Shown here in pieces: positions 24,367 through 34,137 of a DNA stretch of 64,000 nucleotides (positions are counted from its first letter, which is position 1; every line of letters begins with the position of its first letter). Source of the stretch: Nocardiopsis sp. TSRI0078 (GTDB lineage Bacteria > Actinomycetota > Actinomycetes > Streptosporangiales > Streptosporangiaceae); contig NZ_LWLB01000002.1 of the NCBI RefSeq assembly GCF_001905145.1, forward strand, positions 66,883 through 130,882. The letters run 5' to 3'. A program made the position numbers and the translations under genes. The notes beneath the pieces were generated by a model. That model did no database searches. It saw nothing but the letters and a program-made list of their open reading frames with translations, and was not told the origin of the DNA.

Positions 24367-24924
24367 ATGAGCGACGACCTGGGCCCCGCCCTCGCCCTGG
24401 CCCTGCAGGAGCTGCGGCAGGCCCGAGGGATGAGCGGGGGCGCCCTGGCCGAGCGCTCCGGTGTCTCCCGGGGCATGATCAGCCGGATCGAGAACGGCGA
24501 CGTCCAGCCCACCGCGGCGTTGCTGGGCCGCTTGTCCGCCGCGCTGGGCATCACCCTGTCGGAGCTGATCGCCTGCGCCGAGCAGGGCGACCGGCGTCTG
24601 GCACGCGCGCACGAGCAGCCCGTGTGGACCGACCCGGAGACGGGCTACCGGCGGCGCGCGGTCTCGCCCGAGGCCGGGGGCCCCATCGAGCTGGTGGAGG
24701 TCGAGCTGCCCCCCGGAGCGCGGGTGGCCTTCCCCGTGGAGGCCTACACCTTCACCCACCACCAGATCTGGGTGCTGGAGGGCACGCTCACCTTCCGGGA
24801 GGGAGGCGTCGAGCACGTCCTGGGCAGGGGCGACTGCCTGCGCCTGGGGCCGCCCGAGCCGTGCGAGTACCACAACCCGGCCGGTGAGCCCTGCCGCTAC
24901 CTGGTGGCCATCGCCCGACGCTAG
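24367..24924 (+). CDS. XRE-family regulator with C-terminal cupin domain
   Basis: A 185-residue regulator built like the one at 22137. The helix-turn-helix is MSGGALAERSGVSRGMISRI, and the cupin barrel includes LPPGARVAFPVEAYTFTHHQ, IWVLEGTLTFREGG and GDCLRLGPPEPCEYHNPAGE with metal-binding-type His and Glu residues. This architecture is common where the regulator senses a small metabolite and controls an adjacent acetyltransferase gene, here divergent and about 40 bp away. A clear TATAGT six bases upstream fixes the start as leaderless. Confidence 0.9.
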   Translation: MSDDLGPALALALQELRQARGMSGGALAERSGVSRGMISRIENGDVQPTAALLGRLSAALGITLSELIACAEQGDRRLARAHEQPVWTDPETGYRRRAVSPEAGGPIELVEVELPPGARVAFPVEAYTFTHHQIWVLEGTLTFREGGVEHVLGRGDCLRLGPPEPCEYHNPAGEPCRYLVAIARR

Positions 24925-25008
24925 GCCTGAGAGGGCTCCGGACTCCCGGCTTCGGGGCCGCCCTCCGGTCCGGTGGGCCCGGCGCCGCCCAGATGCCACG
25001 ACGGTCCC

Positions 25009-25836
25009 TCAGGTCCCGGGGGCGGTCAGGGAGGCCAGGAACACCGATCGCTGCTCGGCCAGCCATGCCTGGCGGCGGTCCCAGCGCTCCCAACCGCCCA
25101 GCCGTTCCAGGTCGCGGACGAAGAGCTCGTCTCCGCTCTCGACCCGCCCGGCCACGAAGGCGCGTGCGACGGCGGTGTACTGCTCGATCGTCCCGGGCAG
25201 GGAGCGGCGATCGTCCAAGGAGAGCTCGTAGGCGTCGGCGAGCACGCGCAGCCGCCTGGGGACGTCGAGCTCCTCGCGCATCGTTCCCGCCGCCGACACG
25301 GGGTCGAGCGCGGGCACCATGTAGTAGGCCAGGGCGGCCACGTCCCAGAGCGGGCGGCCCGGCGCGGCCAGGTCGAAGTCGATCAGGGCGGCGGCCCGGC
25401 CGTCGCGGAAGACGATGTTCTCCAGGCACGGGTCGTTGTGGCACAGGAGCGGGCCGCCCTCGGGGTCGGCCAGGTCGCGTGACCAGGGGGCCGTGGTGTC
25501 CACGGGTACGCGCGCGGCGGCCTGGTGGTAGCGGCGCAGCAGCCCGGCGGTCGAGCGCAGGGCCTGTTCGCCCATCGCCCATACGGGAAAGGGCGGCAGC
25601 GCCACGTCCCCCTCGACGAATCCGAGCTCCTCGCGGCCGTCGCCGCGCAGCCGGAGCGGGACGGGCGCGCCGTCGAACCCGGCCCGAGCCAGGGACCGCA
25701 GGTGGTCGTGGAGGGCGGGGAAGGCGGGAGTGGCCGTGCGCACGACGCGGTCGCCGTGGCGGTGGACGGTGTTCATCATGCCGCCGGTGAGCCGCTGGCC
25801 CTCCTCGCCCGCGGGTGCGGGGGTGTTGTCGGTCAT
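25009..25836 (-). CDS. Phosphotransferase, APH/choline-kinase fold
   Basis: A 275-residue aminoglycoside-phosphotransferase-fold protein. The catalytic loop CHNDPCLENIVF provides the HxDxxxxN residues and AALIDFDLAAPG the metal-binding Asp. The N-terminal lobe is short, with VVRTATP as the likely ATP-anchoring strand. Related genes encode kinases for aminoglycosides, homoserine or sugars; nothing here identifies an antibiotic substrate. AAAGGTAGG precedes the ATG at 25836. It stands alone; the 630 bp upstream is non-coding. Confidence 0.85.
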   Translation of the reverse strand: MTDNTPAPAGEEGQRLTGGMMNTVHRHGDRVVRTATPAFPALHDHLRSLARAGFDGAPVPLRLRGDGREELGFVEGDVALPPFPVWAMGEQALRSTAGLLRRYHQAAARVPVDTTAPWSRDLADPEGGPLLCHNDPCLENIVFRDGRAAALIDFDLAAPGRPLWDVAALAYYMVPALDPVSAAGTMREELDVPRRLRVLADAYELSLDDRRSLPGTIEQYTAVARAFVAGRVESGDELFVRDLERLGGWERWDRRQAWLAEQRSVFLASLTAPGT

Positions 25837-26143
25837 GCCTGCCTACCTTTCTTGTGGGGGTGCGTTCCTGACCGTCTGCAAAGTCGGGAGGACCCCGGGA
25901 GCGCCAGGTAGGGCTGTCATGTCTTTGGCGCAGGTAGGGCCGAGGAGGATGGGCCGCCTGGCGCTCCGCGACGACCGTGGCCGACGCTGAGCGGATCAGC
26001 AAGGGGCGAACGGCCCCGCGTGGCGTGCGGAACGGCGGTTCGGGGCGAGGGTTGTCCTGGTCCACAGGGAATGCCGTCTCGAATATCCCCTTTGCCCGTT
26101 GTCGGGTGGATGCGGAGGGGAGTTCCTTCACAGAACGGCTCTC

Positions 26144-26178
26144 GCGAAAGCCCCGTTCGGCTTCGTGGGGCTTTTCGC
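26144..26178. terminator. Rho-independent-type hairpin
   Basis: AAAGCCCC, a 12-base loop and GGGGCTTTT form a classic A-stem-T structure, extended by GCG/CGC with one bulge. It can act in either direction. Confidence 0.6.
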
Positions 26179-26328
26179 CGAGGGAGGACCCAACCCATCC
26201 CCACCCCAGGCAGAAAAATCCTGATTTGCGCGTTTTCCCTGGTAGATCCGGCGAAAAAGCCAGAGGAGAATTCCTCTGATCCCGCACGTACCCGTGTTCG
26301 CCCCCGCTACTGTGAACGCAGAAAAGAC

Positions 26329-26365
26329 AAGCCCGATCCGGCGCTACCAACACCGAACCGGGCTT
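26329..26365. terminator. Hairpin upstream of the repeat array
   Basis: AAGCCCGATCCGG (26329-26341) pairs with CCGAACCGGGCTT (26353-26365) with two non-Watson-Crick positions. It lies 20 bp before the direct repeats and could be a terminator or a structured leader. Confidence 0.5.
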
Positions 26366-26385
26366 TGGCCACCTGCCTGCGTAAC

Positions 26386-26465
26386 CAGGAAGGCAGCTTG
26401 CCACTCCCCTGAGCACAGCAGGAAAGCAGCTCACCATCTCCCTGAACACACCAGGAAGACAGCGC
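26386..26465 (+). repeat. Three iteron-like direct repeats, 33-bp period
   Basis: Units begin CAGGAA at 26386, 26419 and 26452, exactly 33 bp apart. The core CAGGAA-GCAGCT, then CCA-TC-CCCTGA-CACA, is well conserved between units 1 and 2 and partial in unit 3, which supplies the AGGAAG Shine-Dalgarno of the next gene. The even period and location before a DNA-binding protein resemble replication iterons or an operator array. Confidence 0.65.
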
Positions 26466-27980
26466 ATGCTCCACTCTAGCGTTTACGGCCCCGCCGCAAC
26501 AGCGATATCGAACATGTCGCGCGCCGAAAGCGCGCATGAGGCACCGGCACCACATGACCCGGTCTTTCCCCCGCTCCGCAAGCGCTCCCAGGGAGCCATG
26601 CGCGGTGTCGGGTTCAGGCCCGGCCTGTGGGTCGTCGACGCCCTCAAGGCCGGTCTCCTCTCCAGTACCAGCGCGTACGCCGTGGCCACGATCATCGCCG
26701 ACGCGACCGACGCCGACGGCCGCTGGTGCTTTCTGCGCCTGGGCACGATCGTCAAGCGCTGCGGTGGGACCGCCAGCCTGTCCACGGTCAAGCGGGCGAT
26801 CGACGCACTCGTGCGCGAAGGGCTGGTCCGCAGGCTGTCTCCGTCGCAGACGCGGGAGTTCTTCCACGACGACATCGCCGAGGAGCTCCGCTGGGCCAAG
26901 CACCTGCCGGTGGTACTGGAACTGATGATCCCGGCCGGTGACTTCCCGCCGCCGGAGTTGGAGAAGATCAACCACAGGCGCGCGGAACTGGGGGAGGAGC
27001 CGCTGACCGAGCAGTCCCGTCCGCGCCTTCGGGCGCGGAAGAGGGTTCATTCTGAACCGGGTGCCGGCTCACAAAGAGCCACAGACCTTTCCTCTGGAGA
27101 CCCTTCCCCGAGCGAGCTCTGTCCGTCCGTCCCCGGGAGCCCCACCACAGACCGCGCGCCCGCGCGCGAGGCACCGGACGGACACGGCGTCGCCGCCGGC
27201 GGCGGTGCGCGGCGGGAGCCGAGCGGTCGAGCCCTGGAGCTGCTGGCCCATGTGCCCGACGCGGCCCTGCGCAACCCGGGCCCGGACCGGGCCGCGCTGG
27301 CCCACGCCGTGGACCGGCTCATCGGACAGGGGCTGGGACAGGAGGAACTCGTCGCGCTCCTGGACGGCCTCCACGCACCACGCCGCCCCTTCGCCGCGCT
27401 CATGCGCCGCGTCGGAAGCGCCGAGGACGCACGCGCCTTCCTCGACGGGCGCCTGGGCGCGGGCGTCCACCGCCCCGGGAGGGGCGCCTCGTCCCCGGGC
27501 CTGGGCGGGGTCCCCATGCCCCGCTGCGGCGAGGTCGGATCCGAAGGGGACGGCGGGGATGACGGGGACCTGTTCGCCGGGCCCGTGGAGTTCGTGGTCG
27601 ACGCGCGGGGTACGGCGCCGCGCACCTGCCCCGACCATCCGGGCGTGCGCAACGTTCCGGGCGGTATCTGCCGTGTGTGCGGTAGAGCGTGCAGGTCCGT
27701 GCCCGGGGAGATCATGCATCCGCCCGCGCCCGCCGTCACCGCACCGGCGCCGCGGGCCGAAGCACCCGCCCCCGGCTCCGCCCTGGACGTCCCCGTCGAG
27801 GAGGTGGGGGCCGATCCGGCGGTGCTGGAACTGATGCGGGCTTCCCTGGAGGGTCCCCGTCGCGAAGGCCCCCGTCGTCCCGCCCGTGCCGCCGGGCGCG
27901 CGCCCGGCGTCGTGGCGCGTGCGGCGGTGGAGGCCGTGCGCGAACGGCTGATCCGTATCCGGGGGCGGGAACCGGGGTGA
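26466..27980 (+). CDS. Winged-helix DNA-binding protein with zinc-type motif, replication-initiator-like
   Basis: A 504-residue protein that I cannot place in a named family. Residues 55-125 look like a replication-initiator-type winged helix: LWVVDALKAGLLSSTSAYAV, a variable hinge, then LGTIVKRCGGTASLSTVKRA and IDALVREGLVRRLS. A long disordered Pro/Arg/Ser linker follows, then a helical block (residues 255-335) and a C-x2-H-x10-C-x2-C motif (Cys387, His390, Cys401, Cys404) likely to bind zinc. The Pro/Ala-rich tail ends with basic helices. The ATG at 26466 is placed 7 bases after AGGAAG, which is part of the third upstream repeat. Plausible roles are an initiator, partition or transcription factor of an integrated element; this is inference. 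Confidence 0.7.
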   Translation: MLHSSVYGPAATAISNMSRAESAHEAPAPHDPVFPPLRKRSQGAMRGVGFRPGLWVVDALKAGLLSSTSAYAVATIIADATDADGRWCFLRLGTIVKRCGGTASLSTVKRAIDALVREGLVRRLSPSQTREFFHDDIAEELRWAKHLPVVLELMIPAGDFPPPELEKINHRRAELGEEPLTEQSRPRLRARKRVHSEPGAGSQRATDLSSGDPSPSELCPSVPGSPTTDRAPAREAPDGHGVAAGGGARREPSGRALELLAHVPDAALRNPGPDRAALAHAVDRLIGQGLGQEELVALLDGLHAPRRPFAALMRRVGSAEDARAFLDGRLGAGVHRPGRGASSPGLGGVPMPRCGEVGSEGDGGDDGDLFAGPVEFVVDARGTAPRTCPDHPGVRNVPGGICRVCGRACRSVPGEIMHPPAPAVTAPAPRAEAPAPGSALDVPVEEVGADPAVLELMRASLEGPRREGPRRPARAAGRAPGVVARAAVEAVRERLIRIRGREPG

Positions 27981-29758
<1,778 letters not shown>

Positions 29759-29778
29759 CGGGACCCGGATGAGGCCCC

Positions 29779-29814
29779 GGCGGCCGGCCCGCGGTTCGTC
29801 CGCGGCCGGCCGCC
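29779..29814. terminator. Bidirectional terminator hairpin
   Basis: A 15-bp GC stem with one bulged base (29779-29794 with 29800-29814) and a TTCGT loop, between gdhA and the convergent aldo/keto reductase. Confidence 0.65.
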
Positions 29815-29830
29815 ATGGGGCTCTACGTCC

Positions 29831-30808
29831 TCACCACAGGTGGTGGACCTGGGGGCGGATGAGCTCGTCGTAGACCTCACGGACCCGGGCGTGTGTGTCG
29901 GCGCCCAGCGGGGGCAGATCGGCGGCGGCCGCGTTGCCGTGTGCCTGGTCGGCGTTGCGGGCGCCGGGGATGACGACGCTGACACCCTCCTGGTCCAGGA
30001 TCCAGCGCAGCGCGAACTGGGCCATGGTGACGCCCTCGGGAACCAGCGGGCGCACGCGCTCGACCGCCTTCAGCCCGGTGGCGTAGTCCACTCCGGAGAA
30101 GGTCTCGCCCTTGTCGAAGGCCTGGCCCTCCCGGTTGAAGTTGCGGTGGTCGTCCTCGCCGAAGGAGGTGTCGGCGGTGAACTTGCCCGACAGCAGGCCG
30201 CTGGCCAGAGGGACGCGCGCGATGATGCCGACCCCGGCCTCGCGGGCGGCGGGCAGGACCCGCTCCAGGGGCTTGTGCCGGAAGGCGTTGAGGATGATCT
30301 GGACGGTGGCGACGCCCGGGCGGGCGATCGCGGCCAGGGCCTCCTCGCAGGTCTCCACCGAGACGCCGTAGGAGCGCATGCGCCCCTCCTCGACCATGGC
30401 GTCCAGGTCGTCGAAGACGGCGTCGGTGTCGATGACCCGCGCGGGCGGGCAGTGCAGCTGGACGAGGTCGATGGTGTCCACGCCCAGGTTCCGGCGGGAG
30501 CGGTCGTTCCAGGCGCGGAAGTTGTCGGGGTTGTAGTTGGCGGGGGTCTGGTCCGCGCGGCGGCCCATCTTGGTGGCCACGGTGATGTCCGGGCGCTCCT
30601 TGAGCAGCCGGCCCACGAGCTGCTCGCTGCGTCCGTCGCCGTAGACGTCGGCGGTGTCGAAGAAGGTGACACCGGCGTCGGCGGCCGCGTGCAGGGCGGC
30701 CAGGGCGTCGGTCTCGCTGACCTCGCCCCAGGAGGCTCCGATCTGCCAGGCGCCGAAACCGACGACGCCGACGTTCTTGCTGGTGCGGCCGAGTACGCGT
30801 GTTTCCAT
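29831..30808 (-). CDS. Aldo/keto reductase
   Basis: A 325-residue NADPH-dependent TIM-barrel reductase. GFGAWQIGASWG near the start, FFDTADVYGDGRSEQLVGRL with the catalytic Asp and Tyr, VATKMGRR with the catalytic Lys, and VQLHCPP with the His complete the AKR tetrad. The C-terminal VSVVIPGARNADQAHGNAAA is the NADPH phosphate loop. The substrate is unspecified; many relatives reduce aldehydes or methylglyoxal. TAGGAT on the minus strand (30816-30821) lies 7 bases before the ATG at 30808, suggesting a leaderless transcript. Confidence 0.92.
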   Translation of the reverse strand: METRVLGRTSKNVGVVGFGAWQIGASWGEVSETDALAALHAAADAGVTFFDTADVYGDGRSEQLVGRLLKERPDITVATKMGRRADQTPANYNPDNFRAWNDRSRRNLGVDTIDLVQLHCPPARVIDTDAVFDDLDAMVEEGRMRSYGVSVETCEEALAAIARPGVATVQIILNAFRHKPLERVLPAAREAGVGIIARVPLASGLLSGKFTADTSFGEDDHRNFNREGQAFDKGETFSGVDYATGLKAVERVRPLVPEGVTMAQFALRWILDQEGVSVVIPGARNADQAHGNAAAADLPPLGADTHARVREVYDELIRPQVHHLW

Positions 30809-30921
30809 GGAACCGATCCTAAGCCCCTGGGAGCGTTCCCAAAGGCACGTGGTCCGATGATCCCAGCTCGGCCGCCGACCGCTCGGGCCACCCGCGATCC
30901 GGACGCGGGCGCGCATGCCCG

Positions 30922-30955
30922 CCGGCTGCCCGGGCGGTGCCGCCCGGGCAGCCGG
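30922..30955. terminator. Perfect 16-bp inverted repeat with 2-base centre
   Basis: 30922-30937 is exactly complementary to 30940-30955, both all-GC except one T/A pair. It sits in the divergent region between the aldo/keto reductase and phosphatase genes, where a terminator is not expected. Confidence 0.55.
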
Positions 30956-31107
30956 CACGCGCGTGGTGCCAGAGGCCGCCCCGCGCCGGGAACCGCTCCG
31001 GCGACGTTCACCCGCCTGCTACCGATGGTCACAGTGAGTTCACAGCATGTTGCCCGTGGGCGGTTACCTTCGCTGCGTCACCTTCCCCCCGGCAGAAAGG
31101 CACCGCC

Positions 31108-32376
31108 TTGTCCCGCTTCGCCGCCCACCGCGCCCTCGCCCTGGTGGGCACCACCCTGCTGGCCCTGACCACCGCCGCGACCACCGCCCCGACCGCGGCC
31201 GCGGCCACCGCACCCGAGCGCGTCATCCTCTCACCCACCGCCGACCCCTCCACCTCCCAGACCCTGACCTGGCGCTCGGACACCTCGAACGACCCCACCC
31301 TGCAGATCGCGCCGGCCGCCGACCCCGGCCGGGTCACCACGGTGCAGGGCACCGACACCTCCTCGGTCGGCGGCGTCTTCCACACCGCCACCGCCACCGG
31401 CCTGAGCCCCGACACCGCCTACCGCTACCGTGTCGGCGACGGCGCCTCCTTCAGCCCCTGGCGCACCTTCACCACCGCCGCGCGGGGGGCCGAGCCCTTC
31501 ACCTTCCTCTACTTCGGGGACGTCCAGAACGGCATCTCCACCGGCGGCGCCACCATGGTGCGGGCCGCTCTGGAGGCCGAACCCGACGCGGAGCTGGCCG
31601 TGCACTCCGGGGACCTGGTCAACTCCGCCAACAGTGAGTCGGAGTGGAACCAGTGGTTCGACGCCTTCGGTCCGGAGGCCACCGGCACCATGAACCACAT
31701 CGCCGCACCCGGAAACCACGAGTACTCCCTGTTCTCCCTGAGCCGTTACTGGAACCCCCAGTTCCCGGGCGCGGGCAACGGCCCCGCCAGCGGCCGCCAC
31801 CTGGCCCAGACCGCCTACCGCACCGACTACCAGGGCGTGCGCTTCGTCGTCCTCAACTCCAACTACCGCAACGCCGCCCCGCTGAGCGCCGACTTCTGGC
31901 TGGACACCCAGCAGCGCTGGCTGGAGGAGGCCCTGGCCACCAACCCCCACCCCTGGACGGTGGTCACCTTCCACCACCCGGTCTTCTCCAACAGCCCCAG
32001 CCGCGACAACGGCCCCCTGCGCGAGTCCTGGCTCGACACCCTGGAGGAGTACGACGTCGACCTGGTCCTCCAGGGACACGACCACTCCTACGGGCGGGGC
32101 AACCTGACCGCCAACCGCACCGAGGACCCCGGCGTGCAGACCGGGCCCGTCTACACCGTCGCGGTGACCGGCACCAAGATGTACGACGCCTCCGAGGACA
32201 ACTGGACCGACAACGGCGCCGAGGTGCGCGTGCAAATGGCCGACACCCCCACCTTCCAGGCCGTGGAGGTGGAGGGCACCAGCCTGCACTACACCGCCCG
32301 CACCGCCGACGGCACCGTCGTGGACTCCTTCACCATCGACAAGAGCGGCGGCAAGAGCGTCACCGACACGTTCTGA
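31108..32376 (+). CDS. Secreted metallophosphoesterase, purple-acid-phosphatase-like
   Basis: A 422-residue exported phosphoesterase. A signal peptide (SRFAAHRALALVGTTLLALT, cleavage after AAAA) is followed by a fibronectin-III-like purple acid phosphatase N-domain (residues 40-130). The dinuclear metal site follows in order: YFGDVQNG, VHSGDLVNSAN, APGNHEYS, VTFHHPVFSN and LQGHDHSYGRG. It should release phosphate from extracellular organic phosphates. The TTG at 31108 is chosen because AGAAAGG lies 7 bases upstream and the signal peptide begins there. A perfect 12-bp hairpin follows. Its 3' end is partly duplicated 1.8 kb downstream. Confidence 0.92.
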   Translation: MSRFAAHRALALVGTTLLALTTAATTAPTAAAATAPERVILSPTADPSTSQTLTWRSDTSNDPTLQIAPAADPGRVTTVQGTDTSSVGGVFHTATATGLSPDTAYRYRVGDGASFSPWRTFTTAARGAEPFTFLYFGDVQNGISTGGATMVRAALEAEPDAELAVHSGDLVNSANSESEWNQWFDAFGPEATGTMNHIAAPGNHEYSLFSLSRYWNPQFPGAGNGPASGRHLAQTAYRTDYQGVRFVVLNSNYRNAAPLSADFWLDTQQRWLEEALATNPHPWTVVTFHHPVFSNSPSRDNGPLRESWLDTLEEYDVDLVLQGHDHSYGRGNLTANRTEDPGVQTGPVYTVAVTGTKMYDASEDNWTDNGAEVRVQMADTPTFQAVEVEGTSLHYTARTADGTVVDSFTIDKSGGKSVTDTF

Positions 32377-32408
32377 CACGGTCGCGGCGCCGCGGGTTCG
32401 CGGGTCGC

Positions 32409-32440
32409 GGTGGTGCCCCCGGCCTTGCGGGGGCACCACC
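32409..32440. terminator. Terminator hairpin after the phosphatase gene
   Basis: GGTGGTGCCCCC (32409-32420) pairs perfectly with GGGGGCACCACC (32429-32440) around an 8-base loop. Confidence 0.75.
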
Positions 32441-32446
32441 CGTGCC

Positions 32447-32505
32447 TCAGCGCTCCGTTGCGGTCAACGGCCCCGGGCCGAACCGCTCCCGGTAGGCCGA
32501 GGGGC
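32447..32505 (-). pseudogene. 3' remnant of an AraC/GlxA-type regulator gene
   Basis: Read on the minus strand this gives PSAYRERFGPGPLT-ATER and a stop, almost identical to the C-terminus of the intact regulator ending at 34138. The 72-base block 32434-32505 matches 34125-34196 at all but a few positions. Only about the last 20 codons remain, so this is a duplication scar. Confidence 0.75.
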
Positions 32506-32695
32506 GGTTCAGGTGTTCGCGGACCACCCCGGGCCGGCCGATCAGAGGAGGAAGGCCGCAGTGCTGCACCGGTACTCGTCTCGGGTGGCGGCCCCAGCGT
32601 TGGAGGCGGGTCTTACCGATCGCCCGGGTGACGGGATCGCACGGTGGATCTTGATCGCCACGACCAGATCATGCCACGGCTCTCCACTGCCTGCT

Positions 32696-33439
32696 TCATC
32701 CGGTATCACGCACTGACTCGTTACTCTTGTTCGGATGGGGTACGGTGTCGCCCCGGCGGCCACGCCCGTGTTCTCGCCAATAGGCAAATCCGCCGAAGAC
32801 GGCGAGAATGAATCCTAGACCGAACCAGGCGGCGGGGGGTGTCGTCCGTGCCGCGATTTGCTCGTAGTAATTTTGGTTCTCCTCCTCGGTGCCCATCAGG
32901 AAAGAGGAAGCGTGGGAGCGGGAGGAGAAAGTGCATTCCAGACCGCCGGGAAGCGACAAGGTCTCGGACTTGACCTGAACGTCGTAGATGCCGACCTGGG
33001 GATCCCAGTCCTCGTGGGCCAGCCGAACGCTCCCATGGAAGTTGTAGTGCTGGAAGGTGAGGGCGGATCCCCGCAGAGGGAGGATGAGATCCCCCGCACG
33101 CCGGACCGAATTCCCCAGGTCGGTGAGATAGGTATCGCGGACGCCCTCGCTCTCGATCCGACCGTACCGTTCGGCTGGGGCCAGGCGTAGGACAAGATCG
33201 GTGTTCACTTCCGCCACCTCCACCGAGGGGAACGAAGTGCGGTATATCACCTGTCCCAGGACGTCGATGACAACCTTCTTCTCGGGGGGCACGGTAACAA
33301 TCGTCGAGACGAAGAATTTGGCTTGCTCCGCTCCCGGGCAGTGCAGCTCGACTCTCGGAGGTGCTTCCTCTGCAGCGGCGCCTGCCGGAAGCGAGAGCCC
33401 CAGGATCAGCGCGGAGCCCGCAGCGAAAAACCTGATCAT
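32696..33439 (-). CDS. Membrane-anchored secreted protein, unknown
   Basis: A 247-residue protein with an N-terminal signal peptide (MIRFFAAGSALILGLSLPAG), an extracellular domain of about 185 residues with two cysteines (ELHCPG and LECTF) that could form a disulfide, and one C-terminal membrane helix (AAWFGLGFILAVFGGFAYW) followed by a basic cytoplasmic tail. I recognise no family. GC content is clearly below that of the neighbours and codon use is less GC3-rich. GGAGGTAGG precedes the ATG at 33439. It is the only complete gene inside a segment flanked by duplicated phosphatase and AraC gene ends, so it is probably the cargo of an insertion. Confidence 0.7.
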   Translation of the reverse strand: MIRFFAAGSALILGLSLPAGAAAEEAPPRVELHCPGAEQAKFFVSTIVTVPPEKKVVIDVLGQVIYRTSFPSVEVAEVNTDLVLRLAPAERYGRIESEGVRDTYLTDLGNSVRRAGDLILPLRGSALTFQHYNFHGSVRLAHEDWDPQVGIYDVQVKSETLSLPGGLECTFSSRSHASSFLMGTEEENQNYYEQIAARTTPPAAWFGLGFILAVFGGFAYWREHGRGRRGDTVPHPNKSNESVRDTG

Positions 33440-33852
33440 TCCTACCTCCCCATCCTCTCTCGGCCAGGGTTGCCGCGGTGTGTGACCGACTGCCCGGCGA
33501 CACAGGGCGTCGACGCGTATCCAGAGTGAACGTTCGCGCAGCGGCACTCAGGTTGAACCGTCAACAACGGCACGGGATTCGCCGTGCCCCATGCCGAACA
33601 AGCCTTCCAGGGCGGGATAGAGCGCGCAATCCTTTTCGTAGATTCGGTTCGACAGGGGAAGCGAGGCGCGCATGTGGGAGAGGGTCGGCGCGTTCCGGTT
33701 GAAGGAGTTCTGGGGTTGGCAGGTAGTGGCCGTGTCCCTTGCGGCCCGGCTTGGGAAGGCCCCGAGCATGTCTCCCTCGCTCCCTTTGCCCGGTGATTAC
33801 CAAGCGTTGATCTTCAACTCTGTCGGTGTCCTCACTAGGGCGTCGGAAAAGG
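33440..33852. other. Unassigned part of the inserted segment
   Basis: About 410 bp, moderately GC-rich. Short frames exist on both strands (for example a minus-strand frame ending at 33548), but none has a Shine-Dalgarno plus recognisable content. Confidence 0.45.
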
Positions 33853-34050
33853 GTCAGGACGGCGCCCGCGCCGCTGGTGGCCGAGGCGGTCACGCGTGTT
33901 CTGAACGGCCGTGTTCGCTCTGCCGGGGCGGCCGTTCCCGGGGAGGCGTTCGACACCGCGGACTTCCTGGCGGCGCTGTCTTCCGAGGCGCCGGAGGTGG
34001 GGCTGCCCGGGGTGAACACGAAGAGCCGGAAAGGTGCGGTGATCAGGCCA
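33853..34050 (+). pseudogene. 3' remnant, possibly of a saccharopine-dehydrogenase-like gene
   Basis: The frame reads APLVAEAVTRVLNGRVRSAG, then AVPGEAFDTADFLAAL and SSEAPEVGLPGVNTKSRKGA. It has coding-like composition but no start and no stop of its own. The middle resembles the C-terminal end of saccharopine-dehydrogenase-like oxidoreductases as I remember them; this assignment is weak. The last 85 bases recur at about 85% identity at 36241-36325. Confidence 0.35.
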
Positions 34051-34122
34051 CCGAGGTGCGCGTGCAGATGGCCGTCACCTCCCGCCTTCCAGGACGTGGA
34101 GGTGGAGGGCACCAGCCTGCAC
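34051..34122 (+). pseudogene. Fragment of the phosphatase gene 3' end (duplicate of 32219-32289)
   Basis: About 70 bases match codons near the end of the purple-acid-phosphatase-like gene, with a one-base insertion that breaks the frame. It is fused directly to bases equivalent to 32434 onward, so roughly 145 bp, including the stop codon and half the terminator, has been deleted in this copy. Confidence 0.75.
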
Positions 34123-34137
34123 GACACCACCCGTGCC

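Larger units (their letters stand above)
25837..26465. other. Long control region upstream of the winged-helix gene
   Basis: About 630 bp without a gene, more AT-rich than the flanks from 26080 onward. It holds two hairpins (26144-26178 and 26329-26365) and three 33-bp direct repeats (26386-26465) abutting the start of the next gene. Confidence 0.6.

Noticed and set aside
26386..26465. CRISPR array
   Set aside because: Only three units, directly abutting with no unique spacers, and no cas genes in the window.
26307..27050. Minus-strand frame in which the 33-bp repeats encode an 11-residue repeat
   Set aside because: The period is a multiple of three so any strand gives repeats; the frame runs antisense to the winged-helix gene and has no recognisable content.
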